Source: Pseudonocardia abyssalis (GTDB lineage: Bacteria > Actinomycetota > Actinomycetes > Mycobacteriales > Pseudonocardiaceae). Taken from it: a stretch of DNA of 64,000 bases. The stretch is from positions 62,001 through 126,000 of the forward strand of contig NZ_JADQDK010000001.1 of the NCBI RefSeq assembly GCF_019263705.2, read 5' to 3'. The stretch's first letter is position 1, and each line of letters starts with the position of its first letter. The translations under genes were made by a program, and so were the position numbers. The notes below the pieces were generated by a model that searched no databases, had not been told where the DNA came from, and saw only the letters and a list, made by a program, of their open reading frames with translations. This document shows positions 18,313 through 27,092 of this stretch, piece after piece.

Positions 18313-19056
18313 GTGTACCGGGTCTTCGAATCACTCGACGCGTTGGTGACCGTCGTCGAGGAGGCTCGGGGCGTCCCGATGACCTCGAACTGCGTGGTCC
18401 CCCGCGGCGACGTCCTCGAGCTGCTCGACGACGTCCGGGAGGCACTCCCCGGCGAGCTCGACGACGCCCAGGACGTGCTCGACCGCCGCGACGACATCGT
18501 CGGCGAGGCCGAGCGCGAGGCGGAGGCGACCCGAACGGGCTCGCAGGCCGACGCCGAGCAGATGCTCGCCGACGCCCACGCCGAGGCGACGCGGCTGGTC
18601 GAGGAGGCGCGCGCGGAGGCGGAGCAGACCCTCGCGCAGGCCCGGCACGAGGCCGAGCGCGCGGTGGTGGAGGGGCGCCGGCAGTACACCGAGCTGACCG
18701 ACCGGGCCCGCGCCGAGGCCGAGCGGCTCGACGCGGCCGGGCGCGCCGCCTACGACCGCTACGCCACCGACGGGTTGGCCGAGCAGGCGCGGCTGGTGTC
18801 GCAGACCGAGGTCGTGCGCACCGCGCACGCCGAGGGGGCGCGGGTCGTCGACGCGGCGGAGGCGGAGTCCGAGCGGCTGCGTCGCGAGTGCGACGGCTAC
18901 GTCGACGCGAAGCTCGCCGAGTTCGAGGACACCCTGGGCAAGGCGCTGCGCACCGTCGGGCAGGGTCGCAGCCAGCTCTGGCGCGGCCAGGGCGGCCCCG
19001 GGCGGACCGCCCCCGGCCACGGCCGCAGCGGCACCGGGATGGACCTGATCGACTGA
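18313..19056 (+). CDS. sepIVA: DivIVA-like coiled-coil protein, SepIVA homologue
   Basis: A 247-residue soluble protein. A conserved N-terminus (VYRVFESLDALVTVVEEARGVPMTSNCVVPRGDVLELLDDVR) is followed by ~180 residues of Ala/Glu/Arg-rich heptads, i.e. a long coiled coil, then a Gly-rich tail. The N-terminus and the position between coaD and DUF177-rnc match mycobacterial SepIVA (Rv2927c), a DivIVA-domain protein needed for septation. It probably organises cell-wall or division factors at the septum. GTG 18313 has GGGAGGA 8 bases upstream. Confidence 0.85.
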   Translation: MYRVFESLDALVTVVEEARGVPMTSNCVVPRGDVLELLDDVREALPGELDDAQDVLDRRDDIVGEAEREAEATRTGSQADAEQMLADAHAEATRLVEEARAEAEQTLAQARHEAERAVVEGRRQYTELTDRARAEAERLDAAGRAAYDRYATDGLAEQARLVSQTEVVRTAHAEGARVVDAAEAESERLRRECDGYVDAKLAEFEDTLGKALRTVGQGRSQLWRGQGGPGRTAPGHGRSGTGMDLID

Positions 19057-19090
19057 CCCCGAACCCGGCCACTCAGCGGGTTGGTCACGC

Positions 19091-19096
19091 TACTCT
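19091..19096 (+). promoter_or_regulatory. -10 element of leaderless MinD-like gene promoter
   Basis: TACTCT, seven bases before the ATG at 19104, with no Shine-Dalgarno sequence. Confidence 0.45.
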
Positions 19097-19103
19097 GCGT
19101 GCC

Positions 19104-20231
19104 ATGGCGCGGCGGGTCGAACCGGACCCCGCGGGCTGGTGGGAGCGCTACGGGCATCGCCTGCAGCACACACCGGGTGGGCCGAGTGCGGGGGATGCAG
19201 TGGAGACGGGCTTCGGGGAGACGCGGTTCGGGGACGGCACGCACACCGCCGGTGAGCTCACCGACGACATGATCGTGCGCCGCCGCGCCGACGTCCCGGA
19301 GGAGGGCTGGCGGGCGGTCGTGCACCGGTTCAGCGGCGGGCTGGTGAACCCCGGCCCGAGCGAGCCGGAGCGCACCCGGCGGGTGCTGGTGCACCGGCTG
19401 CGGCGCCCCCTGTCGGTCACCCACCGCATCGCCGTCACCTCGATCAAGGGCGGCGTCGGCAAGACGACCGTCGTCACCTGCCTGGGCCTGGCGCTGGCCG
19501 AGCACCGCGGCGACCGGGTCGTCGTCCTCGACGCCAACCCCGACGCGGGCACGCTCGCCGACCGGCTCACCGGCGAGTCCTCGGTGACGGTCCGCGAACT
19601 CCTGCGCGACATCGACCGGATCCACTCCTGGGCCGACATCACCCGCTACACGAGCCTGGCCGGGCGGTTGCAGGTGCTGGCGTCCGAGCAGGACCCGGCG
19701 TCGAGCGACGCGTTCAGCCGCGAGGAGTACGAGCAGATCAGCGCGGCGCTGTCGCGGTTCTTCAACATCGTCATCACCGACTCGGGCACCGGGCTCGTGC
19801 ACTCGGCGATGGAGGGCACGCTGACGCTGGCCGACAGCGTGATCATCGTCGGCGCGCCCACCGTCGACGGGGCCAGCCGGGCCAGCAAGACCCTCGACTG
19901 GCTGCTCGCCCACGGCCACCCCGACCTCGCCCGCAACGCCGTGGTGGTGCTGTCCTGCGACCGCACGAGCGACGAGGTCGACGCCGGGCGCATCCGCGAG
20001 CACTTCGCGGCCCGCTGCCGCGCGGTCGTCGAGATCCCGCACGACCCGCACCTGGCCACCGGTGGCCGCGTCGAGCTGGCCCGGCTGCGCCCCCGCACCC
20101 GCGACGCGTTCCTCGGGCTCGCCGCCCTGATCGCCGACCGGTTCGACCGGTCGGTCGTGGACGGGCCGTACCCGCCGCCGGGCCCACAGCTCCAGGGCCC
20201 GCCGCCCGTCGCCCGCCCCGGACGGCAGTAA
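19104..20231 (+). CDS. MinD/ParA family ATPase
   Basis: A 375-residue protein. The first ~100 residues (with WWERYGHRLQHTPGG) are a hydrophilic extension; then comes a deviant Walker A SIKGGVGKTTVV (KGGVGKT at 115-121) and the switch region VLDANPDAGTLADRL (112-150). This is the architecture of MinD/ParA P-loop proteins with an N-terminal extension, like EspI of type VII secretion loci, but no ESX genes are near. It sits directly after the SepIVA homologue, so a role in positioning a division or wall factor is an attractive inference. Its TAA stop lies inside a palindromic repeat. Confidence 0.82.
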   Translation: MARRVEPDPAGWWERYGHRLQHTPGGPSAGDAVETGFGETRFGDGTHTAGELTDDMIVRRRADVPEEGWRAVVHRFSGGLVNPGPSEPERTRRVLVHRLRRPLSVTHRIAVTSIKGGVGKTTVVTCLGLALAEHRGDRVVVLDANPDAGTLADRLTGESSVTVRELLRDIDRIHSWADITRYTSLAGRLQVLASEQDPASSDAFSREEYEQISAALSRFFNIVITDSGTGLVHSAMEGTLTLADSVIIVGAPTVDGASRASKTLDWLLAHGHPDLARNAVVVLSCDRTSDEVDAGRIREHFAARCRAVVEIPHDPHLATGGRVELARLRPRTRDAFLGLAALIADRFDRSVVDGPYPPPGPQLQGPPPVARPGRQ

Positions 20232-20276
20232 AGCCACTGTGCCGCCACGAGACGGCGGGAAAGTGGCTGTGCTGCC
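20224..20276 (+). repeat. Interspersed palindromic repeat, copy A
   Basis: Left arm GGCAGTAAAGCCACTGT (20224-20240), right arm AAAGTGGCTGTGCTGCC (20260-20276), forming a hairpin with an inner stem. It is clearly related to the copy inside smc (31200-31252) and the one after smc (33075-33135). The TAA stop of the MinD-like gene is inside the left arm. It could act as a terminator. Confidence 0.75.
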
Positions 20277-20376
20277 GTTGCCGACGACCGCCGTTCCGGG
20301 ATGCGCTGCGCCCGGATCCGCGGCCGGCCCGTGGTCGGCGCCGGGCCGGGGCGCGGTAACCGGTCGCGCGGGGGCC

Positions 20377-20382
20377 TACCCT
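20377..20382 (+). promoter_or_regulatory. -10 element of leaderless DUF177-rpmF promoter
   Basis: TACCCT, seven bases before the GTG at 20390. Confidence 0.45.
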
Positions 20383-20389
20383 GGGTCCG

Positions 20390-20959
20390 GTGAGCGCACA
20401 CCGTCCCGCGTCCCGCGGCCCCGTGAGCCCCTGGGTCTTCGGCACCCGGGAGCTCGGGCGCCGACCGGGCGCCATGAAGCCCTACACCCGCACCGTCCCC
20501 GCCCCCGGTGAACCCGAGCGGCTCGGTCTGGAGACCATCGGCGTGCCCGAGGGCAGTCCCGTCGAGCTCGAGATCCGGCTGGAGTCGGTCACCGAGGGGA
20601 TCTACGTCTCCGGTTCCGCGCACGCGTCGCTGGAGGGGGAGTGCGCGCGCTGCCTCGACCCGCTGACCGACGAGATCACCGTCGAGCTGGCGGAGCTGTT
20701 CGCCTACCCCGACAGCGTCACCGACGAGACCACCGACGCCGACGAGCTGCCGCGCGTCGCCGACGAGCAGGTCGACGTCGAACAGATCGTCCGGGATGCC
20801 CTGGTACTGGACCTGCCGCTGTCCCCGTTGTGCCGTCCGGACTGCGCCGGGCTGTGCGTCGAGTGCGGCGAGAAGTGGGCCGAGCTCGCGCCCGACCACG
20901 GGCATGAGACACTTGACCCTCGTTGGGCCGCTCTGCGTGAGCGCCTACCCGCCGACTGA
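20390..20959 (+). CDS. DUF177 (YceD) family protein
   Basis: A 189-residue protein paired with rpmF, as in most bacteria; plant and bacterial YceD homologues act in 23S rRNA processing or accumulation. It has the actinobacterial opening [16 protein letters not shown], a central CARCLDPL motif, and a C-terminal [13 protein letters not shown] cluster whose cysteines probably bind zinc. The start is GTG 20390 next to the -10 element. Homologue of Rv2926c. rpmF begins 41 bp downstream. Confidence 0.9.
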   Translation: MSAHRPASRGPVSPWVFGTRELGRRPGAMKPYTRTVPAPGEPERLGLETIGVPEGSPVELEIRLESVTEGIYVSGSAHASLEGECARCLDPLTDEITVELAELFAYPDSVTDETTDADELPRVADEQVDVEQIVRDALVLDLPLSPLCRPDCAGLCVECGEKWAELAPDHGHETLDPRWAALRERLPAD

Positions 20960-21000
20960 AGTACTCCAGTCGGAAACCGAGCATCGCTAGGAGATTCATC

Positions 21001-21183
21001 GTGGCCGTTCCGAAGCGCCGGATGTCGCGGTCGAACACGCGCTCGCGTCGGTCGCAGTGGAAGGCCACTGCCCCCACGCTCGCCGCCTGCTCGAACCGCG
21101 CCTGCCGCGCCGTCAAGCCCCCGCACATGGCGTGCCCGACGTGCGGACAGTACGACGGCCGCCAGGTCGTCAGCCCGGCCTGA
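21001..21183 (+). CDS. rpmF: 50S ribosomal protein L32
   Basis: A 60-residue protein starting [21 protein letters not shown], the L32 signature, with four cysteines (CSNRAC and CPTC) for zinc. GTG at 21001 follows AGGAG at good spacing. It lies between DUF177 and rnc, as expected. Confidence 0.97.
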   Translation: MAVPKRRMSRSNTRSRRSQWKATAPTLAACSNRACRAVKPPHMACPTCGQYDGRQVVSPA

Positions 21184-21196
21184 TCCCCGGATCCTC

Positions 21197-21940
21197 GTGC
21201 CAGGACACGGCCAACAGGGGCCCACGGACGACCGTGGGCCCCTGCTCCATGCCCTGGGCATCGGGCTGGGCGAGGAGTTGCTGGTCCTCGCACTGACCCA
21301 CCGCAGCTACGCCTACGAGAACGGCGGGCTGCCCACGAACGAGCGCCTGGAGTTCCTGGGCGACTCGGTGCTGTCCATCGTGGTCACCGAGTCGCTCTAC
21401 CTCGAGCACCCCGACCTGCCGGAGGGGCAGCTCGCGAAGCTGCGCGCGAGCGTCGTCAACATGCATGCGCTCGCCGGTGTCGCGGAGACGATGGGACCCG
21501 ACGGGCTCGGCGCGTACCTCTACCTCGGTCGCGGCGAGGAGATGACGGGCGGGCGCACGAAGTCGAGCATCCTCGCCGACGCCACCGAGGCCCTGATCGG
21601 CGCGGTGTACCTGGAGCACGGCCTGGAGGCGGCGCGCGACGTCGTGCACCGGCTGTTCGACTCGCTGCTCGTCGGCGCGCCCCTGCTCGGCGCGGGGCTG
21701 GACTGGAAGACGAGCCTGCAGGAGTTCACCGCGGCCGCCGACCTCGGCGTGCCCGAGTACCGCATCACCGAGGACGGCCCCGACCACCTGAAGGTCTTCA
21801 CCGCCACGGCCGTCGTGTCCGGTCGCGACCTCGGCTCCGGCGACGGCCGCACGAAGAAGGAAGCGGAGCAGAAGGCCGCCGAGCTGGCCTGGCGCACACT
21901 GACGGCCGAGGCCGCCACCGGCAGCTCCGCCGCCTCCTGA
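21197..21940 (+). CDS. rnc: Ribonuclease III
   Basis: A 247-residue endonuclease that processes rRNA precursors and double-stranded RNA. The catalytic domain shows [13 protein letters not shown] (metal-binding Glu and Asp) and [15 protein letters not shown]-terminal dsRNA-binding domain begins at about residue 170 ([11 protein letters not shown]) and ends with the [13 protein letters not shown] helix. GTG start 21197, 13 bp after rpmF. Confidence 0.96.
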   Translation: MPGHGQQGPTDDRGPLLHALGIGLGEELLVLALTHRSYAYENGGLPTNERLEFLGDSVLSIVVTESLYLEHPDLPEGQLAKLRASVVNMHALAGVAETMGPDGLGAYLYLGRGEEMTGGRTKSSILADATEALIGAVYLEHGLEAARDVVHRLFDSLLVGAPLLGAGLDWKTSLQEFTAAADLGVPEYRITEDGPDHLKVFTATAVVSGRDLGSGDGRTKKEAEQKAAELAWRTLTAEAATGSSAAS

Positions 21941-21947
21941 CGCGCGC

Positions 21948-22802
21948 GTGCCCGAGCTCCCCGAGGTCGAGGTCGTCCGGCGCGGGCTGGCCGACCACGT
22001 GCTCGACCGCACCGTCTCCGCCGTCGACGTCGCCCATCCGCGGGCGGTCCGCCGGCACGTCGCGGGCGGCCCGGACTTCGCCGCGCGCCTCGCCGGCCGC
22101 ACGATCACCGCGGCGCGCCGCCGCGGCAAGTACCTGTGGCTCGACCTGGACGGCGACGAGGCGCTGCTCGCCCACCTCGGGATGAGCGGGCAGATGCTCG
22201 TCGCCGACCACGGCCGGCCCGACGAGAAGCACCTGCGCGTCCGCCTGCGGTTCGCCGACGACGGCCCGGAGCTGCGGTTCGTCGACCAGCGCACGTTCGG
22301 CGGGCTGTCGCTGCACCCCGTCGTCGGACCGGACCGGCTGCCCGAACCGGTCGCGCACATCGCCCGCGACCCGATGGATCCGGCGTTCGACCTCGACGCC
22401 GCCGTCGCCGGGATCCGCCGTCGCCGCACCGGCCTCAAGCGCGCGCTGCTCGACCAGACCGTCGTCTCCGGCATCGGCAACATCTACGCCGACGAGGCGC
22501 TGTGGCGGGCGCGGCTGCACGGCGAACGGCCGACCGGCAAGCTGACCCGGGCGCAGGGCCGCACCGTGCTGACCGCGGCCACGGAGGTCATGGACGCCGC
22601 GCTGGAGGCGGGCGGCACCTCGTTCGACGCGCTGTACGTCAACGTCAACGGGGCGTCGGGTTACTTCGACCGCTCGCTCGACGCCTACGGCCAGGCCGAC
22701 CGCCCCTGCCGCCGCTGCGGCACCCCGATCCGGCGCGAGAGCTTCATGAACCGCAGCAGCTTCAGCTGCCCCCGCTGCCAACCCCGCCCCCGCACGCTCT
22801 AG
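21948..22802 (+). CDS. mutM: Formamidopyrimidine-DNA glycosylase
   Basis: A 284-residue bifunctional glycosylase/AP lyase that removes 8-oxoguanine and ring-opened purines. The N-terminus [14 protein letters not shown] supplies Pro2 and Glu3; the H2TH segment and a C-terminal zinc finger (CRRCGTPI...CPRCQ) are intact. The GTG start sits 8 bp after rnc; rnc-mutM order is conserved (Rv2925c-Rv2924c). A strong palindrome follows 55 bp downstream. Confidence 0.97.
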   Translation: MPELPEVEVVRRGLADHVLDRTVSAVDVAHPRAVRRHVAGGPDFAARLAGRTITAARRRGKYLWLDLDGDEALLAHLGMSGQMLVADHGRPDEKHLRVRLRFADDGPELRFVDQRTFGGLSLHPVVGPDRLPEPVAHIARDPMDPAFDLDAAVAGIRRRRTGLKRALLDQTVVSGIGNIYADEALWRARLHGERPTGKLTRAQGRTVLTAATEVMDAALEAGGTSFDALYVNVNGASGYFDRSLDAYGQADRPCRRCGTPIRRESFMNRSSFSCPRCQPRPRTL

Positions 22803-22856
22803 CCCACCCGTCGCGCCCGCGCGGTCCCCTGTGGCCCCGGCGCGACCTCCCGACCT

Positions 22857-22907
22857 GCAGTGGGGTGGCTTCACTGCAGTCCGGTTGGAGTGAAGCCACC
22901 CCACTGC
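22857..22907. terminator. Perfect 18-bp palindromic hairpin downstream of mutM (repeat-like)
   Basis: Arms GCAGTGGGGTGGCTTCAC (22857-22874) and GTGAAGCCACCCCACTGC (22890-22907), 15-base loop. It is symmetrical in function for convergent mutM (plus) and lysA (minus). It shares the size and design of the palindromic repeats at 20224, 31200 and 33075, but the sequence is a different family. Confidence 0.65.
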
Positions 22908-22911
22908 GACA

Positions 22912-22958
22912 GGGCGGGGCGGGGCGGGGCGGGGCGGGGCGGGGCGGGGCGGGGCGGG
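22912..22958 (+). repeat. GGGGC pentanucleotide microsatellite
   Basis: About nine GGGGC units in a row, touching the lysA stop codon (22959-22961). The plus strand carries runs of four Gs with one-base spacers, so it could fold into G-quadruplexes and is prone to slippage. Confidence 0.9.
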
Positions 22959-24296
22959 TCAGCCCACGTCCCGGCGCAGCTGGTCGTCCATGGTCTCCCG
23001 GCGCAGCAGGGGCAGGGCCGCACCGCCCGCCACCGCCACCACCGGGGGCCGCCCGACGTGGTTGTAGTTCGACGACAGCGACACGTGGTAGGCCCCGCTG
23101 CACGGCACGACCAGCAGGTCTCCCACCGCGACGTCCCCGGGGAGCAGCACGTCCTCGGCGAGGACGTCGGAGCTCTCGCAGTGCCGCCCCACCACCGTGA
23201 CCGGGGCCGGAGCGGCCGTAGCCGGGCGCCCGACGAGCCGGACCGGGTACCGCACCCCGTACAGCGCGGGGCGGGGGTTGTCCGACATCCCGCCGTCGAC
23301 CGCGACGAACGTGCGCGTCACCCCGCGCTTGACCGCGCACACCCGGTAGACGGTCACGCCTGCCCGGGCGACGATCGCGCGTCCCGGCTCGACCGTCAGT
23401 CGCGGGACCGGGATGCCGGCGCGGCGGCTCTCGTTCGCCAGCACCGCGGGGAGCGTGCGGGCGAGCGCGCCGGGGGACAGGCCGGGCTCGGCGGCGGTCC
23501 AGCCCACGGCGTGCCCGCCGCCGAGGTCGAGCTGCCCGAGTAGCACGCCGTGCTCGCGCGCGATCTCGCCGAGGAACGCGATCGACCGGGCCGCCGCCGA
23601 GGCACAGCGGGTCACCGACCGCACCTGCGACCCGATGTGGCAGTGCACCCCGACCAGCTCCAGCTCCGGGCGGTCCAGGATGCGGCGCACGGCCTCGGCG
23701 GCGGCCCCGGTGGTGATCGACAGCCCGACCCCCTGGTCCTCGTTGCCGGTCGTGAGCGCTGCGTGGGTGTCGCCGTCGAGGCCCGGGACGACCCGCAGCA
23801 GCACCCGCTGCCGGCGCGGCGCCGACGCGGCGAGCGGCGCGATCTCGTCGAGGGAGTCGATCACCACCCGGCCGACGCCCGCGGCGAACGCGGCCTTGAG
23901 GTCCTCGGGTGCCTTGACGTTGCCGTGCAGCACCATCCGTTCCCCGGGGAAGCCCGCCGCGGCGGCGACGGCCACCTCGCCCCCGGAGCAGACGTCCAGC
24001 GTGAGCCCCTCCTGGTCGACGAGGCGCGCCATCCCGCGGCAGAGGAACGCCTTGCCCGCGTAGGCGATCTCGACCCCGGGCAGCGCGTCGCGGTAGGTGC
24101 GGACGCGGGAGCGCACGTCGGTGGTGTCGACGGCGACGACCGGCGTCCCGAACCGGGCCGCGAGACCGCTGAGATCGACCCCGCCGACGTCGAGGCTCCC
24201 GTCGCAGTGCGCGCGGGCCGTCTCCGGCCACAGACCGGGTTCGAGCTTCGCGGACAGCGAGGTGCGCAGGGCGGGGATCAGGTCGGCGAGGGTCAT
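22959..24296 (-). CDS. lysA: Diaminopimelate decarboxylase
   Basis: A 445-residue PLP enzyme that converts meso-diaminopimelate to lysine. Lys82 in EIAYAGKAFLC is the PLP lysine; HCHIGSQ, the Gly-rich DLGGGHAVGW phosphate loop, EPGRAIVARAG, and the CESSD active-site cysteine region are all present. Some family members (alanine-racemase-like fold) decarboxylate related substrates, but these motifs fit LysA. The motif order and length are normal, though actinobacterial lysA is usually next to argS/thrA, so this may be a second copy. ATG at 24296. Confidence 0.88.
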   Translation of the reverse strand: MTLADLIPALRTSLSAKLEPGLWPETARAHCDGSLDVGGVDLSGLAARFGTPVVAVDTTDVRSRVRTYRDALPGVEIAYAGKAFLCRGMARLVDQEGLTLDVCSGGEVAVAAAAGFPGERMVLHGNVKAPEDLKAAFAAGVGRVVIDSLDEIAPLAASAPRRQRVLLRVVPGLDGDTHAALTTGNEDQGVGLSITTGAAAEAVRRILDRPELELVGVHCHIGSQVRSVTRCASAAARSIAFLGEIAREHGVLLGQLDLGGGHAVGWTAAEPGLSPGALARTLPAVLANESRRAGIPVPRLTVEPGRAIVARAGVTVYRVCAVKRGVTRTFVAVDGGMSDNPRPALYGVRYPVRLVGRPATAAPAPVTVVGRHCESSDVLAEDVLLPGDVAVGDLLVVPCSGAYHVSLSSNYNHVGRPPVVAVAGGAALPLLRRETMDDQLRRDVG

Positions 24297-24386
24297 GTGT
24301 CCGTTGTGCCCCGTCGCGCCGCGGCCGGCCGGGATCCTGCGCCGTGCTGACGCCCGCGGGCCCGGTCCTGACGCCGTCCTGACGGG

Positions 24387-25421
24387 TCAGAGCCAGCCGC
24401 GGCGCTTGAAGCTCAGGTAGAGCCCGGTGCCGAGCAGCACCATGAGCAGCACCGCGAACGGGTAGCCCAGCGCCCAGTGCAGCTCGGGCATGACGTCGAA
24501 GTTCATGCCGTAGATCGAGGCCACCAGCGTCGGTGCGAAGAGGATGGCCGCCCACGAGGAGATGCGCTTGACCTGCTCGTTCTGGTCGTAGCCCGCCTGC
24601 GTCATCCGGGCCATCTCCTCGTTCTGCCGCTGCCCGACGAGCGCGGCGTTCACGGTGAGGATGTTGGTGAGCAGTTGGCGGAAGCCCTCGATGCGCTCCA
24701 TGACGCGGGTGGCGTGGTCGGCGACGTCGCGCAGGGCCCGGCGCAGCTCCAGGTCGGACGCGCCCGCCTTCTCCTTGAGCCGCTCGCGCAGATCGGTGAA
24801 CAGCGCCTCCAGCGGCTCCACCGCGCGCTGGAACTCGATCACCTCGCGGGTGAGGGTGTAGATGCGCTTGGAGACGCCGGGATCGCCGCCGAAGACCTGG
24901 ACCTCGATCTCGTCGATGTCGTCCTGCAGGCCGTCGAGCACGGGGGCGTAGTCGTCGACGACCTTGTCCAGCACCGCGTAGAGCACGGCGTACGGCCCGT
25001 GGTGGAGCAGTTCGGGATCGGCCTCCAGGCGCTTGCGGACGGCGCCGAGGTCGGGTTCCTCCGCGTGCCGCACGGTGATCACGAAGTCGGGCCCGACGAA
25101 CAGGTGCACCTCGCCGATCTCCACGACCTCGACCGGGTCGACGTAGCGGGCGGGGCGGAGCACGACGAACAGCAGGTCGCCGTAGCGCTCCAGCTTCGGG
25201 CGCTGGTGGGCGGTGACGGTGTCCTCGACGGCGAGGCTGTGCAGCCCGAACTCGTCGGCGACGGCCTGGATCTCCTGGTCGCTCGGCCGCAACATGCCGA
25301 TCCAGCAGAAGCTGTGGCCGTCGGTCGGGCAGGACTTCAGCTCCTCGAAGGTGTGGTCGAGCGACGTCGGGACCACGGCGCGCCTGCCGTCGACGTAGAT
25401 GGCGTTGTCGACGACGGACAT
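24387..25421 (-). CDS. corA: CorA family magnesium/cobalt transporter
   Basis: A 344-residue pentameric channel protein. It has a large N-terminal cytoplasmic domain, a long helix with many charged residues, and two C-terminal transmembrane helices with the family signature YGMNFDVMPE after the first. ATG at 25421 follows GAGGAG at 7 bases. It ends in a basic KRRGWL tail. Divergent from padR with a ~112-bp gap. Confidence 0.94.
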   Translation of the reverse strand: MSVVDNAIYVDGRRAVVPTSLDHTFEELKSCPTDGHSFCWIGMLRPSDQEIQAVADEFGLHSLAVEDTVTAHQRPKLERYGDLLFVVLRPARYVDPVEVVEIGEVHLFVGPDFVITVRHAEEPDLGAVRKRLEADPELLHHGPYAVLYAVLDKVVDDYAPVLDGLQDDIDEIEVQVFGGDPGVSKRIYTLTREVIEFQRAVEPLEALFTDLRERLKEKAGASDLELRRALRDVADHATRVMERIEGFRQLLTNILTVNAALVGQRQNEEMARMTQAGYDQNEQVKRISSWAAILFAPTLVASIYGMNFDVMPELHWALGYPFAVLLMVLLGTGLYLSFKRRGWL

Positions 25422-25501
25422 CGCGTGCTCCTCACCCTGCGGCCGGACCGCAGGATATCCGCGCGCGATCTTCGCGGCTCGCCGGCTGGTGCGCCTGTCG
25501 A

Positions 25502-25526
25502 AGTACTGCGCGATGCGTAGTACTGT
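25502..25526 (+). promoter_or_regulatory. Candidate PadR operator and leaderless -10
   Basis: Two AGTACT hexamers (25502-25507 and 25519-25524), each itself palindromic, separated by 11 bp. The second overlaps the -10 TACTGT (25521-25526), which stands seven bases before the GTG of padR (25534). This fits autorepression by the PadR-family protein. Confidence 0.5.
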
Positions 25527-25533
25527 GCGTCGT

Positions 25534-25851
25534 GTGGATCCGACCCAGCTGCTCAAGGGCGTGCTCGACCTCGCGGTCCTCGCCGTGCTCGACCGGGCCG
25601 ACGGCTACGGCTACGAGGTCCTGCGCGGCCTGCGCACCGCCGGGCTGCACGACGTCGGCGACGCCTCGGTCTACGGCACGCTGCGCCGGCTCTACAACGC
25701 CGGGCTGCTCACGTCCTACGTGGTGCCCAGCGAGGAGGGCCCGCACCGCAAGTACTACAGCCTCAACGCCAACGGGCGTGACCGGCTGACGGAGTCGACG
25801 AAGACCTGGCGCACGTTCGCCGGGACGATGGAAGGGCTGGTGGGGGGATGA
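25534..25851 (+). CDS. PadR family transcriptional regulator
   Basis: A 105-residue winged-helix protein. LLKGVLDLAVLAVLDRADGYGYEVLRGLR and the wing region HRKYYSLNANGRDRL are typical of short PadR repressors (no C-terminal coiled-coil domain, or a very short one). The start is GTG 25534, seven bases after a -10. It overlaps the next gene by 4 bases. PadR genes coupled to HAAS/DUF1700 membrane proteins are a recurrent pair. Confidence 0.9.
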   Translation: MDPTQLLKGVLDLAVLAVLDRADGYGYEVLRGLRTAGLHDVGDASVYGTLRRLYNAGLLTSYVVPSEEGPHRKYYSLNANGRDRLTESTKTWRTFAGTMEGLVGG

Positions 25852-27032
25852 CCGCCGACGTGCACGGCACCGCGCAGCGGGAGTACCTGGACGGGCTCCG
25901 CGACGCGCTGTCGGACCTCCCCGCGACCGAGGTCTCGGAGATCCTCGACGACGTGGCTGCGCACCTGTCCGAGGTCGGCGCGGAGCTGGGGACCGACGCC
26001 GACCGCGCCGCGTTCGGTGCCCGGCTGGGCACCCCGCGGGCCTACGCGGCCGAACTGCGGGCCGCGGCCGGCTACCCCTCCGCGCCGCAGACCGCGCCCG
26101 CGGACGGGGAGGGTGCGGCCCGGTTCGCGCTCGTCGCACTGCTCGTGCCCACCGGGTTCGTGCTGTTCGGGGGGCTCACGGCGTCCTTCGACGTCGGGTC
26201 CGGCCTCGGGTTCGTGCTGTTCGGGCTGTTCCTCGGGGCCGTCGCGGTGCCCGTCGTGTGGCGGGGCGGGCCGCGGATGACGCAGGTGGCGGCGCTGCCC
26301 GCGGTCCGGCGGGCGGCGCGGTCGGTGCCCGACCCGTACTCCGCCGCCGGGCGGCTCACCGCGTTCGTCGCGAGCCTGCAGCCCGCGTGGTGGCTGCTGC
26401 GGGCGGTGCTGGCCGCGGCGGTCGTCGTCGGGTTCGTCCTCGGCGTGCGGGACGGGGCGCCGCTGCTACTCCTCGCGGTGCTCCTCGTGCCGGTCTCGGT
26501 GTGGCTCGGGTTCCGGACCCGGGTCGACCGGCGGCTGCTGTGGCTGGTGGTGCCGCTCAACGCGTTCGCGGCCCTGGTCGCGCTGGCGTTGCCGGTCGCG
26601 TTCGCCGTGTACGGCGCGCCCCGGTCGGCGATCACCACGTACAACGCGGGCCTGTGGCAGGACGACCGCCGGATCGAGGACATCCGGCCGGTCGACGCCG
26701 ACGGGGTGCCCCTGACCGGGGTCTACCTGTTCGACCAGGACGGACGGCCGATCGACACCCCGGCGAACTGCTACGACGACTCCGGCGCCCCGATCGCGGA
26801 GCAGGGGCCCTCCGCGCCGTACCCGCGCGGCACCTCCGGGTACGACGCCCGCACGGGCGGGTGCGTCGCGGTCCCGCCGGGGCCGCTGGTGGTGGCTGTG
26901 CCGACACCCACCGTGACACCCACCGTGACACCCACCGTGACACCCACCGTGACACCCGGCGCGACGCCCGCGCCCACCCCCACCGGTGCGGCCCCGGCTG
27001 CGCCCACGAGCCAGGCGACACCCACCGGGTGA
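25848..27032 (+). CDS. HAAS/DUF1700-like membrane protein with repeat-rich C-terminus
   Basis: A 394-residue protein. The N-terminal ~75 residues (YLDGLRDALSDLPATEVSEILDDVAAHL) resemble the HAAS cytoplasmic signalling domain that accompanies PadR regulators. It is followed by about six hydrophobic helices, an extracellular region with two Cys (NCYDDS...GGCVAV), and a Pro/Thr-rich tail with four TPTV repeats (12-bp units, 26904-26951). The ATG overlaps padR. The pair likely senses a membrane or envelope condition; the signal is unknown. Confidence 0.75.
   Translation: MTADVHGTAQREYLDGLRDALSDLPATEVSEILDDVAAHLSEVGAELGTDADRAAFGARLGTPRAYAAELRAAAGYPSAPQTAPADGEGAARFALVALLVPTGFVLFGGLTASFDVGSGLGFVLFGLFLGAVAVPVVWRGGPRMTQVAALPAVRRAARSVPDPYSAAGRLTAFVASLQPAWWLLRAVLAAAVVVGFVLGVRDGAPLLLLAVLLVPVSVWLGFRTRVDRRLLWLVVPLNAFAALVALALPVAFAVYGAPRSAITTYNAGLWQDDRRIEDIRPVDADGVPLTGVYLFDQDGRPIDTPANCYDDSGAPIAEQGPSAPYPRGTSGYDARTGGCVAVPPGPLVVAVPTPTVTPTVTPTVTPTVTPGATPAPTPTGAAPAAPTSQATPTG
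26904..26951 (+). repeat. 12-bp coding microsatellite (TPTV units)
   Basis: Four exact copies of ACACCCACCGTG in frame in the HAAS-like gene. Copy number may vary between strains. Confidence 0.9.
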
Positions 27033-27042
27033 CGTCCGCGGC

Positions 27043-27078
27043 GGGCGGCCGGCGGTGCGGGGGCTCCGCCGGCCGCCC
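27043..27078 (+). terminator. Hairpin terminator of padR operon
   Basis: Perfect 13-bp arms GGGCGGCCGGCGG (27043-27055) and CCGCCGGCCGCCC (27066-27078), 10-base loop, 11 bp after the stop of the HAAS-like gene. Confidence 0.65.
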
Positions 27079-27092
27079 GGTGACCGGCGGCG

